64,000 nt of DNA from Bidens hawaiensis (Eukaryota; Streptophyta; Magnoliopsida; Asterales; Asteraceae). The stretch spans positions 26,461-90,460 of the forward strand of contig JAIQDT010009015.1 of the NCBI GenBank assembly GCA_021521415.1, written 5' to 3'. Below the pieces are notes generated by a model that was not told the DNA's origin, did not search any database, and worked only from the letters and a program-made list of their open reading frames with translations. Shown here one piece after another: positions 1-9,465 of this stretch; position 1 is the first letter of the stretch; each line of letters opens with the position of its first letter. A program made the translations under genes and the position numbers.

Positions 1-101
1 CAAATCAAAATCAAATTACATATCAAAATCAAATGGTTACATAGTCGAAAATTATGTCCAGTGGACATTACAAAGGAAATCCTATAGCTAAAACAAAGTC
101 T

Positions 102-1796
102 TCATTTCCATGCATTGTGGGTTGCTTGTCTTCGATCAACTATTACAAATCCTGCCTTTTCCTTGAATATAGGCAATAGTTGTTGATGAGGATGATTCTC
201 AGAAACTGTCATGTTCATAATGTCCTTCAAATCCTCATTATGCAAAAAGGTCAAATCACCATCATTTCTGATAATACCCAAGATCAGTCCATCGGAGTTG
301 CGAAGAATGTAGTGGTCTTCAATACTGTTGTAGTCAACTTGAGTAATCCTACCATTCTTCTGAATTTCGTTGTTGGGTCTTGTCATTCTTCTACGGATAC
401 TAATGCACGTATTCAAGTTGGATAGCGGATTCTTATCTCTGACTTTAGAAAGATAGTCATATTCAGCATCCCTTATGCTTCTCATGCGCTTTGCTCTCCT
501 GTTCTTTTCATGCTGAGACAAGTTCCATTTCCTCCTCTGATCCAACAATGGAAAATTATGTTCTGCTTCACTTTTCAAGTATTTAGACAGCTCATTTTGT
601 TGTCTACCAGCCATTTTGTTTTTGTTATGGTAGTCATACAAATCCAATTTGCCATCTTTTCAAGTTGTTCCCTGTTGTAATCTGCAAAGTCATATTTGAA
701 AATAATCTCTCTTAACTTTTTGCTTTGCATTATCACCTTCAGGGTATGGGAGACAGAGTCATAGTAGAGTATCATTGGTAAGTCCACATCAGTTTGTGGC
801 CTTTCCTCCCTTTGAGTTTCAGCTCTACTTGTCTCACTCCTGGTTGTTGAGGTGTATCTCCTTGAAGCAGAGGGCCTTGTTGGATTGGACTTCATTGGTT
901 TAGTGGCCCCCGTGACTCCAAATTTCTTCTTATGCATCTCAACCACTAACTCAACAGGCATCATCATCAAGTCAACAAGATTTTCTCCTCCGTCCTTGAA
1001 TAGTCTTCCAATCATTTCCATAATCTTGTCATCTCTCAGCTGACCAGCTGGTATAAAATGTCCAGCCACAAAGCTTCTTGGATTCACATCTTCAGTCAGC
1101 GGCTTCTCCCATTCAGCTTTCTGTTCATAAAATAACTCTTTCAGTTGTGCTTTACCCAATATGTCAAAAACATTTTCATTCATTCCTTTACGCTTCATCA
1201 CTTCCTTCAAGATCTTTATCATCTCCTCATCTTCCCATGGGTCTTTATGTTCAATCGGTTTATGTTTTACTTCCTCAGGAATAGGAGTATCTTGGGCTTT
1301 AGCTCTTTCCAACTCATCTTTTTTCATTTCCATCCCTCTTCTTTTCTCTTAGAGTCATAATCCTTCGCTTCTTGGTAGAAGGTTCAGGTTGATATTTTTT
1401 TGATCGATCATTCTTTGATTGATCTTTCTTTGATAGTCTATTGAAATGAGATTCAACTGTTTCCTTTGATAGACTATCAACCATTTCAGGAGTCATTCCT
1501 CTATCAATCAAATATCCACACTTTCCTCCAAAATTTTTCTTTACCTCCTCCACTCTTTCTTTCAGCTTTGATTCTCTTACAAATCTTTCATTCTCTTCTT
1601 TTTCAATAGTTTCCCTGGTTAAGTTATAATGTCTCTCCAAGTCATGGAAACTCATTTTGCTCAAATCCTTCTCATTCAAACCATGTTTTCTCAGATAATC
1701 TCTAAACTTCAAGAAGATAATCTTGCCCGATAGGAAAAATACCTTGCTAGGACAAGTAAAACCTTTCTCGGATGTCCAAGTGTGCTCGGTATCCAT
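102..1796 (-). pseudogene. Decayed retroelement-associated ORF of unknown function, in three frame pieces
   Basis: Three consecutive minus-strand open segments (1796-1314, 1333-575, about 650-102) overlap at their ends and sit in two alternating frames, so I read them as one ancestral protein of roughly 570 residues broken by two frameshifts. The product is very hydrophilic and Lys/Glu/Arg-rich, with a helical N-terminal half, a Ser/Thr/Arg linker (near SASRRYTSTTRSETSR) and a C-terminal part with short beta-like stretches (YILRNSDGLILGIIRNDGDL). I see no catalytic motif, zinc knuckle or membrane segment. I do not recognise the family with certainty. It resembles the accessory ORFs carried by large plant LTR retrotransposons, and a pol remnant lies just upstream in the same orientation. 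No start is trustworthy: the last segment opens on a TTG codon. Confidence 0.45.
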
Positions 1797-1864
1797 ACTT
1801 AGCCATTTCTGAGGTGTGTTGAGAAGATTCCAATCTCCCTTAATCTCCCTTAAGTCATTTCATG

Positions 1865-2136
1865 TCAAATCTTTGACTCAACAAGTTGACTCGCTAGCTC
1901 TTGCATTTCCGAAGGTGTGAGACGATAAGGAACTTTGGCACCAGGAATGAGATCGATACGAAACTCCACTTCACGAGTAGGATGTAAATCAGAAGCGTCG
2001 TTAGGGAAAACTTAAGGAAAATCACGAACTACCAGAATATCTTTTATTGTCTTCTTTTCTAGTTTCTTTTCCACGACGTAGGAAAGGAAAGCCATATACT
2101 TTTGGGCTTAAGTACACGACATAAGCTTGAGCCCGG
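1865..2136 (-). pseudogene. Ty3/gypsy pol fragment, protease-RT junction
   Basis: Read on the minus strand, this stretch gives a recognisable Ty3/gypsy pol segment running from AFLSYVVEKK through [15 protein letters not shown] and [17 protein letters not shown]. This is the linker between protease and reverse transcriptase plus the first strand of RT. The same segment is present intact in the E1 element of this window ([35 protein letters not shown]). An in-frame stop replaces the residue before VFPND, and the homology ends right after the RT N-terminus, so it is a dead fragment. Its position 70 bp upstream of the decayed ORF at 1796-102, in the same orientation, suggests both came from one deleted element or from a nested pair. 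Confidence 0.75.
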
Positions 2137-3130
2137 CTTTTAGCGAAATATGACCGGGTGTAACGTACAGATCACTCATAAGCTCGTAACACTATTAAAG
2201 CGACAATAATTATATTTATTTCATTTCATAACGTAAAAAGTACACAATTATTCAATAAAAAACACTTCATCGAATAAGTTTTTTATTCAAATAACTTAAG
2301 ACATACTAATTATCTTCATCTTTAGCACACCATCGATTCAACCTGTTACACGTTGAAATAATATATTTGTTAATAATTAAGTTGGTGAGTTTTCACAAGT
2401 TTTTGTGTGTGTGTGTGTGTATAAAGGCAAGATTCAATGTTTGTAATGCAATTAATATTCAAACGTAAAGTAAATTATATCAATTAATGACGTCCTCCCG
2501 TTCCGTAAACCAAGACCCTAGTCATAGGGGAAATGAGAAACACCTTACAAAACAACCGAAGTGATAATGTTAGACGGCGCATGTACGTCCCGTCGGACCC
2601 TCCCACTATGTGTATGTGTTGCGTAACTTCCACCATAAGAATAGTAAACACGTTGCAAGCAAGTTCATGTATAATCATAAACAATATGCTAGAATAGTAT
2701 TAACATGTACGATAATTGTGAATCGGTTTATAAACAAGCACATAAATAATGAAATAAAACTTGTGACATGCTACACCCCAAAAATATTAAAAGCATTATA
2801 ATGGGATTATGAATAACTCACTTGGAATGAGAAATACGGTAATGATTAGAGAAAACTAGTTGGTCCCGCGGACAATTTGTCCTAATTTTTAAAAGTATAA
2901 CCAACATAAACATCCTAACGAGATAAAATAAAAGAAAAACATGAAACACGATATGACGGGTTTAAAATGGATTTGGAGATCGTTAAAGGGCTTATTATAT
3001 TTTATAGAATAATTGATAAAAGTGTAATTAAGATTTTATTAGTTTAATTATTATAATAAAAGAAAGAAAATCATATTTAATTATTAAACAAAATCTATAA
3101 GGTTAACTATTTAAAATATAAATATGGAAT
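2137..3130. other. Gene-free AT-rich stretch, possible decayed gypsy LTR
   Basis: No coding region is supported. A (GT)n tract lies at about 2405-2420. The string GTTGGTGAGTTTTCAC at about 2380-2395 matches the block found near the 3' splice site of the leader intron in the E2 and 37006-40714 LTRs (minus-strand sense), and a CTACACCCC block near 2770 resembles the ACACCCC terminus of those LTRs. This suggests the remains of a related minus-strand LTR, but I cannot set its ends. Confidence 0.3.
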
Positions 3131-3132
3131 AT

Positions 3133-3158
3133 AGTATATATATATATATATATATATA
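3133..3158. repeat. (TA)n microsatellite
   Basis: Uninterrupted TA dinucleotides at the presumed insertion site of the Helitron-like element that starts here. A second TA tract flanks its 3' end at 20377-20393. Confidence 0.9.
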
Positions 3159-3404
3159 CTATATTATAATACATATATAAAGGACAAAATGATAATTGAA
3201 CAAAATCTCTTAAAAATAAGACATTTACACCTCTTAATGCATATTGTATAATTTTTTATGCATACTTTTTTGAGCTCCATTTCAAAATTTGAAACCCCTG
3301 TCTCATTTTCGTTTCTCTTTAACCCGCACAACCCAAAATATATCTGAAAGTCAAAATAATTTGAACAGGCGCCCATTTTCGTCGCATTCTTGTGTTTCAA
3401 AACC

Positions 3405-3700
3405 CCACCACTAAGCTCTTATCTCTCTCTCTCTCCCTGGATTTCCCTTCCAATTTGCTTTCTGCCGCTTCCGTTCTTCGAGTGTTCTCTCCATTGAAGC
3501 TTATTTAGCCACATCATTTTCATTCAATTTCTAGAGGTACTTTCTTCATCAACATATTTAATTGCATTGATTTTAGCATTCTTTTTATTTCTTGATTTCA
3601 TTGGTCATCCGGAAGAAGAAAACAGCCTTTGTAAGGACCGTTGATACTGGCGAATGCGAACGCGGCTGGAAGGAGCAGGAGGAAGACGAAGGAGATGAGG
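3405..3700 (+). pseudogene. Captured 5'UTR-like leader and first exon of an unknown gene
   Basis: A CT-rich leader (tandem CTCT at 3423-3435) is followed by a GAG|GTAC donor-like site at about 3535. An open segment then follows (about 3600-3698: ...VRTVDTGECERGWKEQEEDEGDE), ending at a donor-like GAG|GTTAGG. An acidic stretch at an exon end before an AT-rich intron is typical of plant genes. No family is recognised and the downstream exon is not in register with anything obvious. I take it as a gene fragment picked up by the Helitron-like element; a random open stretch is the alternative. Confidence 0.3.
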
Positions 3701-4535
3701 TTAGGTTTTCTGACTGTGCAAAGATTCAATATGTTTGCTTTATAATCTGCATTATCTGGTTGATTGTTGCGGGGATTATAAAATTACGAGAGGATCCTTA
3801 CGGTAGCCTTATGCAAGTATCTTTCAGAGGAGAATTGCAAGTATCTCACTTTTAATTGATCTGATTGTGTTCTTCGTCACAAGAAAGTGTTTTTGATTGT
3901 TTGTGTGCTTGAATCTGCATAAATTAAGGGTTTAGGTCTGAGTTTGGTTGATTTAGTTGATGACACATGGTTTTTGTGAAATCAAAGTTGTATAATATGT
4001 GGTATAAAAGTTTGCTCTTTTTTCAAGTATGTTAAACATCGTCTTTTCTTTTTAGGGTTTTGAAATTTATTTCGTTTTATGAATTTAATTTGGTTAATTT
4101 AGTTGATTTTATGCTAGCCGAGTAAGGTAGGTTCCAAGATTTTGTTGAAACCTCGAAAAAAAGGTTAGGGTGAAGAAAAGATTCGGATTTATTAGCAACA
4201 TTTGTGTGTGTTTTTTGTGGGAAATAATTAAACGTCAACATATGGAGTCATGCATTCATGTGAAGGCTACGGATCAAGGTCAACCGTTTTTGTTAGAACA
4301 TTGAGGAAATTGAATGAAACAACTAATAATATCCGTTTTTGTTGCAGCACTTGTGCTAGGGTTCGTGTAACATATCCCACTTATTATTGTTATTATAATT
4401 ATTATTATTATTTATAGGTAACAATGATATGCTTTCATTGCATATTTCTGGTTTATAGAAAAAAAATTGGAGTTGGGTTGATGCTATTATTTGGGTAAGA
4501 ATGATTGAAAATATATGTAAGTATTTATATTATGG

Positions 4536-5133
4536 TTTATTGGATTTTAATAATCCAAATTTTGGCCTATTGGCCGATATTAATCTCAATTTAAGAAATT
4601 CTCTAGAATAATCTCAGCTTTCACTCTGTTGGCCTTCACTGAGTCTTTTCTTGACAGGAACTAACCCAGTTAGTTTTAAGGCAAAATATGTCATTTCTAC
4701 AAATTTAGGGGGATAAACGAAAAATATAAATTAACTTAAAAACTCAACAAAATGAGCGCAACAACCACCGTGGTCGCGGTCGCCGCCACCGACACCGCGA
4801 CCCTCGACACTGCCACCACCACCACGACCGCCGTCGTCGACATCGTCACCACCACCCTTGCGGCCTCCGCCACCGGTGGAGGCAATGGCTGAGGTCGCGG
4901 TGGTGGTGGCGCCTGTGTCATTGAGTTATTAAGTTAATTTACATTTTTCGTTTGTCCCCCTCAATTTGTAGAAATGACATATTTTGCCCTAAAACTAACT
5001 GGGTTAGTTCCTGTTAAGAAAAAGCTCAGTGGAGGCCAATAGAGTGAAAGTTGGGATTATTCTAGGGAATTTCTTAAGTTGGGATTAATATCGGCCAATA
5101 GACCAAAGTTTGGATTATTAAAATCCAATAAAT
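4536..5133. mobile_element. Fold-back MITE with about 190-bp inverted arms and a GC-rich core
   Basis: The left arm starts TTTATTGGATTTTAATAATC at 4536, and its reverse complement, with scattered mismatches, ends at 5133. The homology runs inward about 190-200 bp on each side, through the AAAATATGTCATTTCTACAAA block, to the core. The core (about 4750-4915) is unlike the AT-rich surroundings: almost pure CCACC/GTCGC-type triplets. Large imperfect inverted arms and no coding capacity fit a Mutator-like or fold-back MITE. I could not identify a convincing target-site duplication. The long Val/Ala-rich open frame across the core is a by-product of the triplets. Confidence 0.7.
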
Positions 5134-5340
5134 CTATTATTTTCCATTGAAGGTTTAATTTGTTATTATTTTTTCATTCGGGATCAATGTGACAGACTCT
5201 ATGAATTTAAGTCTCTAATGATGGATTTGAGCTTGATGGAAGCCATATTACTCAGGTCCTAATCTTTTTTTTTAACACAATTTTGCCTATTGCATGTTCT
5301 GTAGCTAAATTTTCAATTACTTAACCACTATACTTTGTAG

Positions 5341-5451
5341 AATCAGTATAACAATGGGCAGGAAAAAGTTATTCTTAAAGGCGTCATCGCAACTGTCAAA
5401 GCCATGCTAGAAAACACCGAGCTTGTTGTTCATTCTTTCATGGTGCTTTGA
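5341..5451 (+). pseudogene. Exon-like fragment, unknown gene
   Basis: After an AG at 5340, an open segment of 36 codons (NQYNNGQEKVILKG... ending in a stop at 5451) has amphipathic, protein-like composition, and it is followed by non-coding sequence. It lies between the MITE and the RanGAP-like fragment, in the same orientation. I do not recognise it, and it could belong to the same captured gene as either neighbour. Confidence 0.25.
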
Positions 5452-5839
5452 TCCAAATTTCTTCACCCGGACATAACATATGATGCTTCATCACAACCTT
5501 CAGGAGCCACAACTATAACTGCAACATCCAACCAACCTTCAACTTCAGCCATGGTCATGTTATATGACTTTGTCTGATAGAGTTTATGTTCTTCTCTTGG
5601 TTTGAAATTGTGTGCATGATGCTTGCATTCTATAATGCTCAGTTTGGGATGTGCATGGGTCTGCAAACAAACCAAATATATTGTTTTTGAAATAACATAA
5701 AACTAAATTGCCAGCTTAGGTTTGGTTCAATTATGTTGGTTATTTTAGTTACCTTTCGGTTATTTCAGTTTCTTGCATATCCTTCGCTCAACTGATTCTT
5801 AAAGCTTAAACTCACCATTAAAACATGATTTAATAAATT

Positions 5840-6151
5840 ATATTTGCAGGATAGTTTAATATGGACATGGATTCGGTTAAGCACTGGGCTGAGCTTATCT
5901 AGAAAATATGGGCTTTTAGTCAAAGAAGACGCTAAACAAATCGAATCTGCCTCTATTGCAGCCTCAAGCCAACAATTTGAAAAAGAGCCCGATAGTGATG
6001 GGATTTTCACAGTTCAAGCGTACGCTAATCCAGCAAACGTACATACTCCTGGGTTTTAATTTTTATAATAATCAGTTTATTATTGTTATCAATACATTAA
6101 CTATTTGTTTTGTTTGAATAGGGACTGCAACAAGATCAGAGCAAGTTCTAA
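5840..6151 (+). pseudogene. RanGAP-like WPP-domain fragment, captured host gene piece
   Basis: The segment after the TTGCAG at about 5849 reads SLSRKYGLLVKEDAKQIE, then SSQQFEKEPDSDGIFTVQAYA. This matches the middle and end of the WPP domain of plant RanGAP proteins, the Ran GTPase-activating proteins that are anchored to the nuclear envelope through this domain. KYGLL and FEKEPDSDG are the diagnostic stretches; the WPP tripeptide itself is lost. A plausible splice joins 6038 (AAC|GTACAT) to 6122 (ATAG|GGACTG) and adds GLQQDQSKF before a stop at 6151. The leucine-rich-repeat catalytic part is absent, so a product could not act as a GAP. MAF1-type WPP proteins are the alternative parent, but they lack the FEKEPDGDG-like run. 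Confidence 0.65.
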
Positions 6152-6827
6152 TACTCTTGGTGACTCTTGAGTTCAAATATATACATTAAATATTGTTATT
6201 TAGATCGACTAATATTTGAATTAGTAATGCAGCATAACATTCTCTGTGAATACATCATTTTTTTTAGTTTTATTTACTTTGGCTTGCAACATTTTCTATT
6301 TTTTTGTTCTGGGGTCTAATTTATTTAGCGCTCCTTTTTGAGCCTTAGAGTTGATTGAGAAAGGGGTAATTAGATGTGAGTTGGCAATTGGTGGTATTGT
6401 CAAAAGTGATGCTAATGTTTATGGATGGTGGATTGAGGGTTTATATTCATCGCTGTAAATTGTCATATTACAATGTGTGGTGGTGTAAACTAGGCATGTT
6501 CAAAACGGTTTGGGACTAGGAACCAGAACCGGTTCCTATATTCAAAACCCCCTTTTAAACCGGTTCCATGCTCGAACCAGTTCTCCCACCCTCGGACCCC
6601 TAACCTATCTAACCGGTTCTGACCGGTTCCTGTACCGTAACCGGTTCCAACCGGTTACAGTGTAAAATTTTTTTTTTTTTTTTTTCGTTTTTTGTTTGCG
6701 ATTTGGATTCTAAACTACGATTCGTATTTGTATAACATGAAAAATAAAAAAAAACAATTAACATAAAAATAAACAATTAACTGATGAAGAAAAGACAACT
6801 ACTGAAGATGTTTGCCACTAAAGACAA

Positions 6828-8366
6828 CTACTGAAGGTTGCCACTGAAAGTTGCGACTTCTTCCTCGGAATTACTTGTAGAAATGCCTTCTTGTTCGTCG
6901 TGCACTCGAACATCAAGTGGTGTTTCATCTTCGAGAGTGGTTACGTGTTGAATACGATCGATTGAGTCCAAGTGATCCTTTAAGCAAATGCACATCTCCA
7001 CCGACTCCGAATTTAGTCTTGTTCTTCTCACCGATATTACCCTGCCACTAAGAGAAAAAGCGGATTCCGAAGCTACCGTAGAAGCTTGGACGGTTAGTAA
7101 ATCACGGGCCATGGTGGCAAGAATCGGAAACTCGGTTTCCTTTACCTTCCACCAAGCCAAAACATCAAAAGTGCCATATTCCTCTTCGGATAAACCGGTA
7201 GAGTAATCATTTGCACTATACCTTCCTAGTTCGCTTGAAGGGGTGTTACCCCTTTGTTTTTTAGCCGTTACGTTGCGAACGGTGTTCATAAGGCTAATCA
7301 TGGGATCTCGTACTCTAGTAGCACTTGAACTTGATGAAGACCCCCCCCCCCCCCCCGCGGCATAGGCATGTGTATGTTTGACCCATACTTTTTTAAATAA
7401 AAGTCATACATAAATTTAAAATTCAAGTTAAAATCATTTTTTGCCTCTGTTGAAAAGTTTGGGTCAACTTCATGCATATCTAAGGCTGAAAAAATTTCGT
7501 CTATCACACATTCAACCCCCGTAACATTTAACATTGGGTTTAAAGCGGCGGCGCAAGTAAAAACCGGTGACAGTTCAAGAAAGTATTTTTTTAATTTAAA
7601 CTTCATTGGTAATATGATGTTTGAAAACATTGGACTTTTATTTTCAAATTCTTTAAGATTGTTAACGATTAAAAATAACTCTGAAAGAACCAAGGGACTT
7701 GTCGGATAATACGTTCCCGATAGTTTCGTAGTTGATGTTTTAAAAACTTCAAGAAAAGTCGATAAGTCATTGATAATTTCCCATTTCTCATTTGAAAAGG
7801 GGATTGCCAAATCATTCTCGGCAAGACTAGAATGAAACATTTGTAAAGTTTCTCTTTGTTTCAAAGCACTTTGAAACATTATGAAAGTGGAATTCCATCG
7901 ATGAGGTACATCCCAATTAGCTCCCAAAGCTTTTCTTCCCGTATCTTTACAAAATTTTCTATATTCCATTTGTCTTTTTTTACTTTTCTTAAAAACTTCA
8001 TGTATCATTAGTCTAAAATCGTTTATAACCGATGTAACCTCATCCGAAGCAAGTCCGTCTTGCACGATTAAATTAATGATATGTGCAACACACCTTGAGT
8101 GAAAAAATACACCATTGCAAATCGGCGTATATTTTAATTTTAATTTATCAACCGCCGATTTATTATTCGACGCGTTATCAAATGCCATTGAAAATATTTT
8201 ATTTTCTAGTTTATAAGTTTTTATAACATAATCTAAAATTTCAAACAAATTATCTCCCGTATGTGGATACTCAAAGAGTTCGAAAGCAATGGTGCGTTTC
8301 ATCATTTCCCACGATGACGGGTCTACCCAATGAGCGGTGACACAAAGATAAGATTCAGGTAGACCA
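6828..8366 (-). pseudogene. hAT transposase, middle and C-terminal part
   Basis: This is the C-terminal two thirds of an Ac/Tam3-superfamily transposase, which cuts and pastes its element. Visible parts include the second catalytic Asp in AFDNASNN, a central helical insertion domain and, in another frame, the hAT dimerisation region with WWKVKETEFPILATMARDLL and the catalytic Glu in ASESAFSLSGR. The reading frame breaks at 7341-7356, where a run of 16 C replaces the 7 C of the second copy and two extra bases follow, a net gain of 11 bp. Upstream, the frame continues through TAHWVDPSSWEMMKR to the E1 insertion point. The remaining N-terminus lies 9 kb away at 17532-18065. Confidence 0.9.
7341..7356. 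repeat. Poly-C run (16 C) inside the hAT transposase
   Basis: Sixteen consecutive C, compared with seven at the matching site of the second hAT copy (about 27743-27749). With two further inserted bases it shifts the transposase frame. Homopolymer length could also be an assembly or sequencing error. Confidence 0.85.
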
Positions 8367-8439
8367 TGTGGTGTGACAACCGGTAATTTCCCAAACTCAT
8401 AAGCTAAGTAATCAACCTAATAATTAGGTGATTGTAAAT

Positions 8440-8585
8440 ATTAAGCGCGTGCATTTGTTATGTGCGCCCTGCGCGAGCGCGCCATGTTAGTCAGCGCGTG
8501 CAGTTGTTATGTGCAACCTGCGCGAGCGCACCATGTTAAGAACCAGCGTGAGCATATGTTATATGCGCCATGCGTGAATGATTTG
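8440..8585. repeat. U3 tandem repeat, about 50 bp x 3 (E1 5' LTR)
   Basis: Three diverged copies of a unit built around GCGCGTGCAnTTGTTATGTGC, then CTGCGCGAGCGC, then CATGTTA. They are repeated in the 3' LTR at about 15369-15514. Upstream tandem repeats of this kind often act as enhancers in LTRs; here that is inference. Confidence 0.75.
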
Positions 8586-9191
8586 GCCATCCCGCATGAT
8601 GCTAAGGCGGGTGCATCCTACATCGTTTATGCGCGTGCGGAAGGGAACTAACCTACCCGCATGGCGGGAACGTTGAGAGCTAGTTTGTCTGAAGCTCCAA
8701 GATGGAATTGACTTCAACATGACTGATCACTATGTTGAAATACCAAGACCACCTGGAGAATCTACAAATGAAACTCAAATGTCCCTAACTGCGAGAAGGT
8801 TACGCACCTACCCGCAGCAAAGACATGTCCTATACGCAGAAAGCTATGCGCACCAAGTTATACGCGCAGAACACTTGGTCTATTCTCCAGTTAAGGAGAT
8901 TACTCCCGCCCGAAAGGAAACAGTAGCGTGTTTCAGAGATTTTCCACTTTTTACTGTACACTGACAAAAGTACCTGAAAAAGCACACTGTAACATGAAAA
9001 GTCAACTGTCAGCCACCCTATTCTCACCAACCCCAGACCTGCATGTTCTGTCCAAATCAAATCAAAATCTTTTATCCACCACTCCACTCTTAAGTAAATA
9101 ATAATAACTTCCATACTTTATCATCATTACATTTAGATATGAAAAGATTTCAATCCCCTAAAGCAAGGGATTGTGTTCCCTTGAGTTTGCC

Positions 9192-9198
9192 TATAAAT
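9192..9198 (+). promoter_or_regulatory. E1 LTR TATA box
   Basis: TATAAAT preceded by GTTTGCC and followed about 30 nt on by an A/C-rich start-like region (ACCCAAAACACACTTC). It is the best core promoter in the LTR. The identical copy in the 3' LTR lies at 16121-16127. Confidence 0.65.
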
Positions 9199-9465
9199 TT
9201 GTAGCCTAAATTATCACCCAAAACACACTTCAAAGAACTACAAACTTGCACTAATCCTTTCCCAAGCATCCGTTGTTTCCAGCTCCGATCCTGTTACTAG
9301 GTAAGCCGAGAATATAACCTTGATACCTACTATCCAACCCTTATATTCTCCTATTTCTTGATCTTAATATATATACTTGTTATTTAATCGTATTCTAGAC
9401 CTTCGATTCCGAGGCCAACACCAAGAAAACCCGAATCTCGATTAATCCCTTAACAAGAACCACAG

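Noticed and set aside
4736..4921. Val/Ala-rich open frame
   Set aside because: Produced by the GC-rich triplet core of a MITE.
8460..9114. Several 60-95-codon open frames, repeated at 15389-16043
   Set aside because: They lie in the U3 of the E1 LTRs, overlap on both strands, and are copied only because the LTR is copied.
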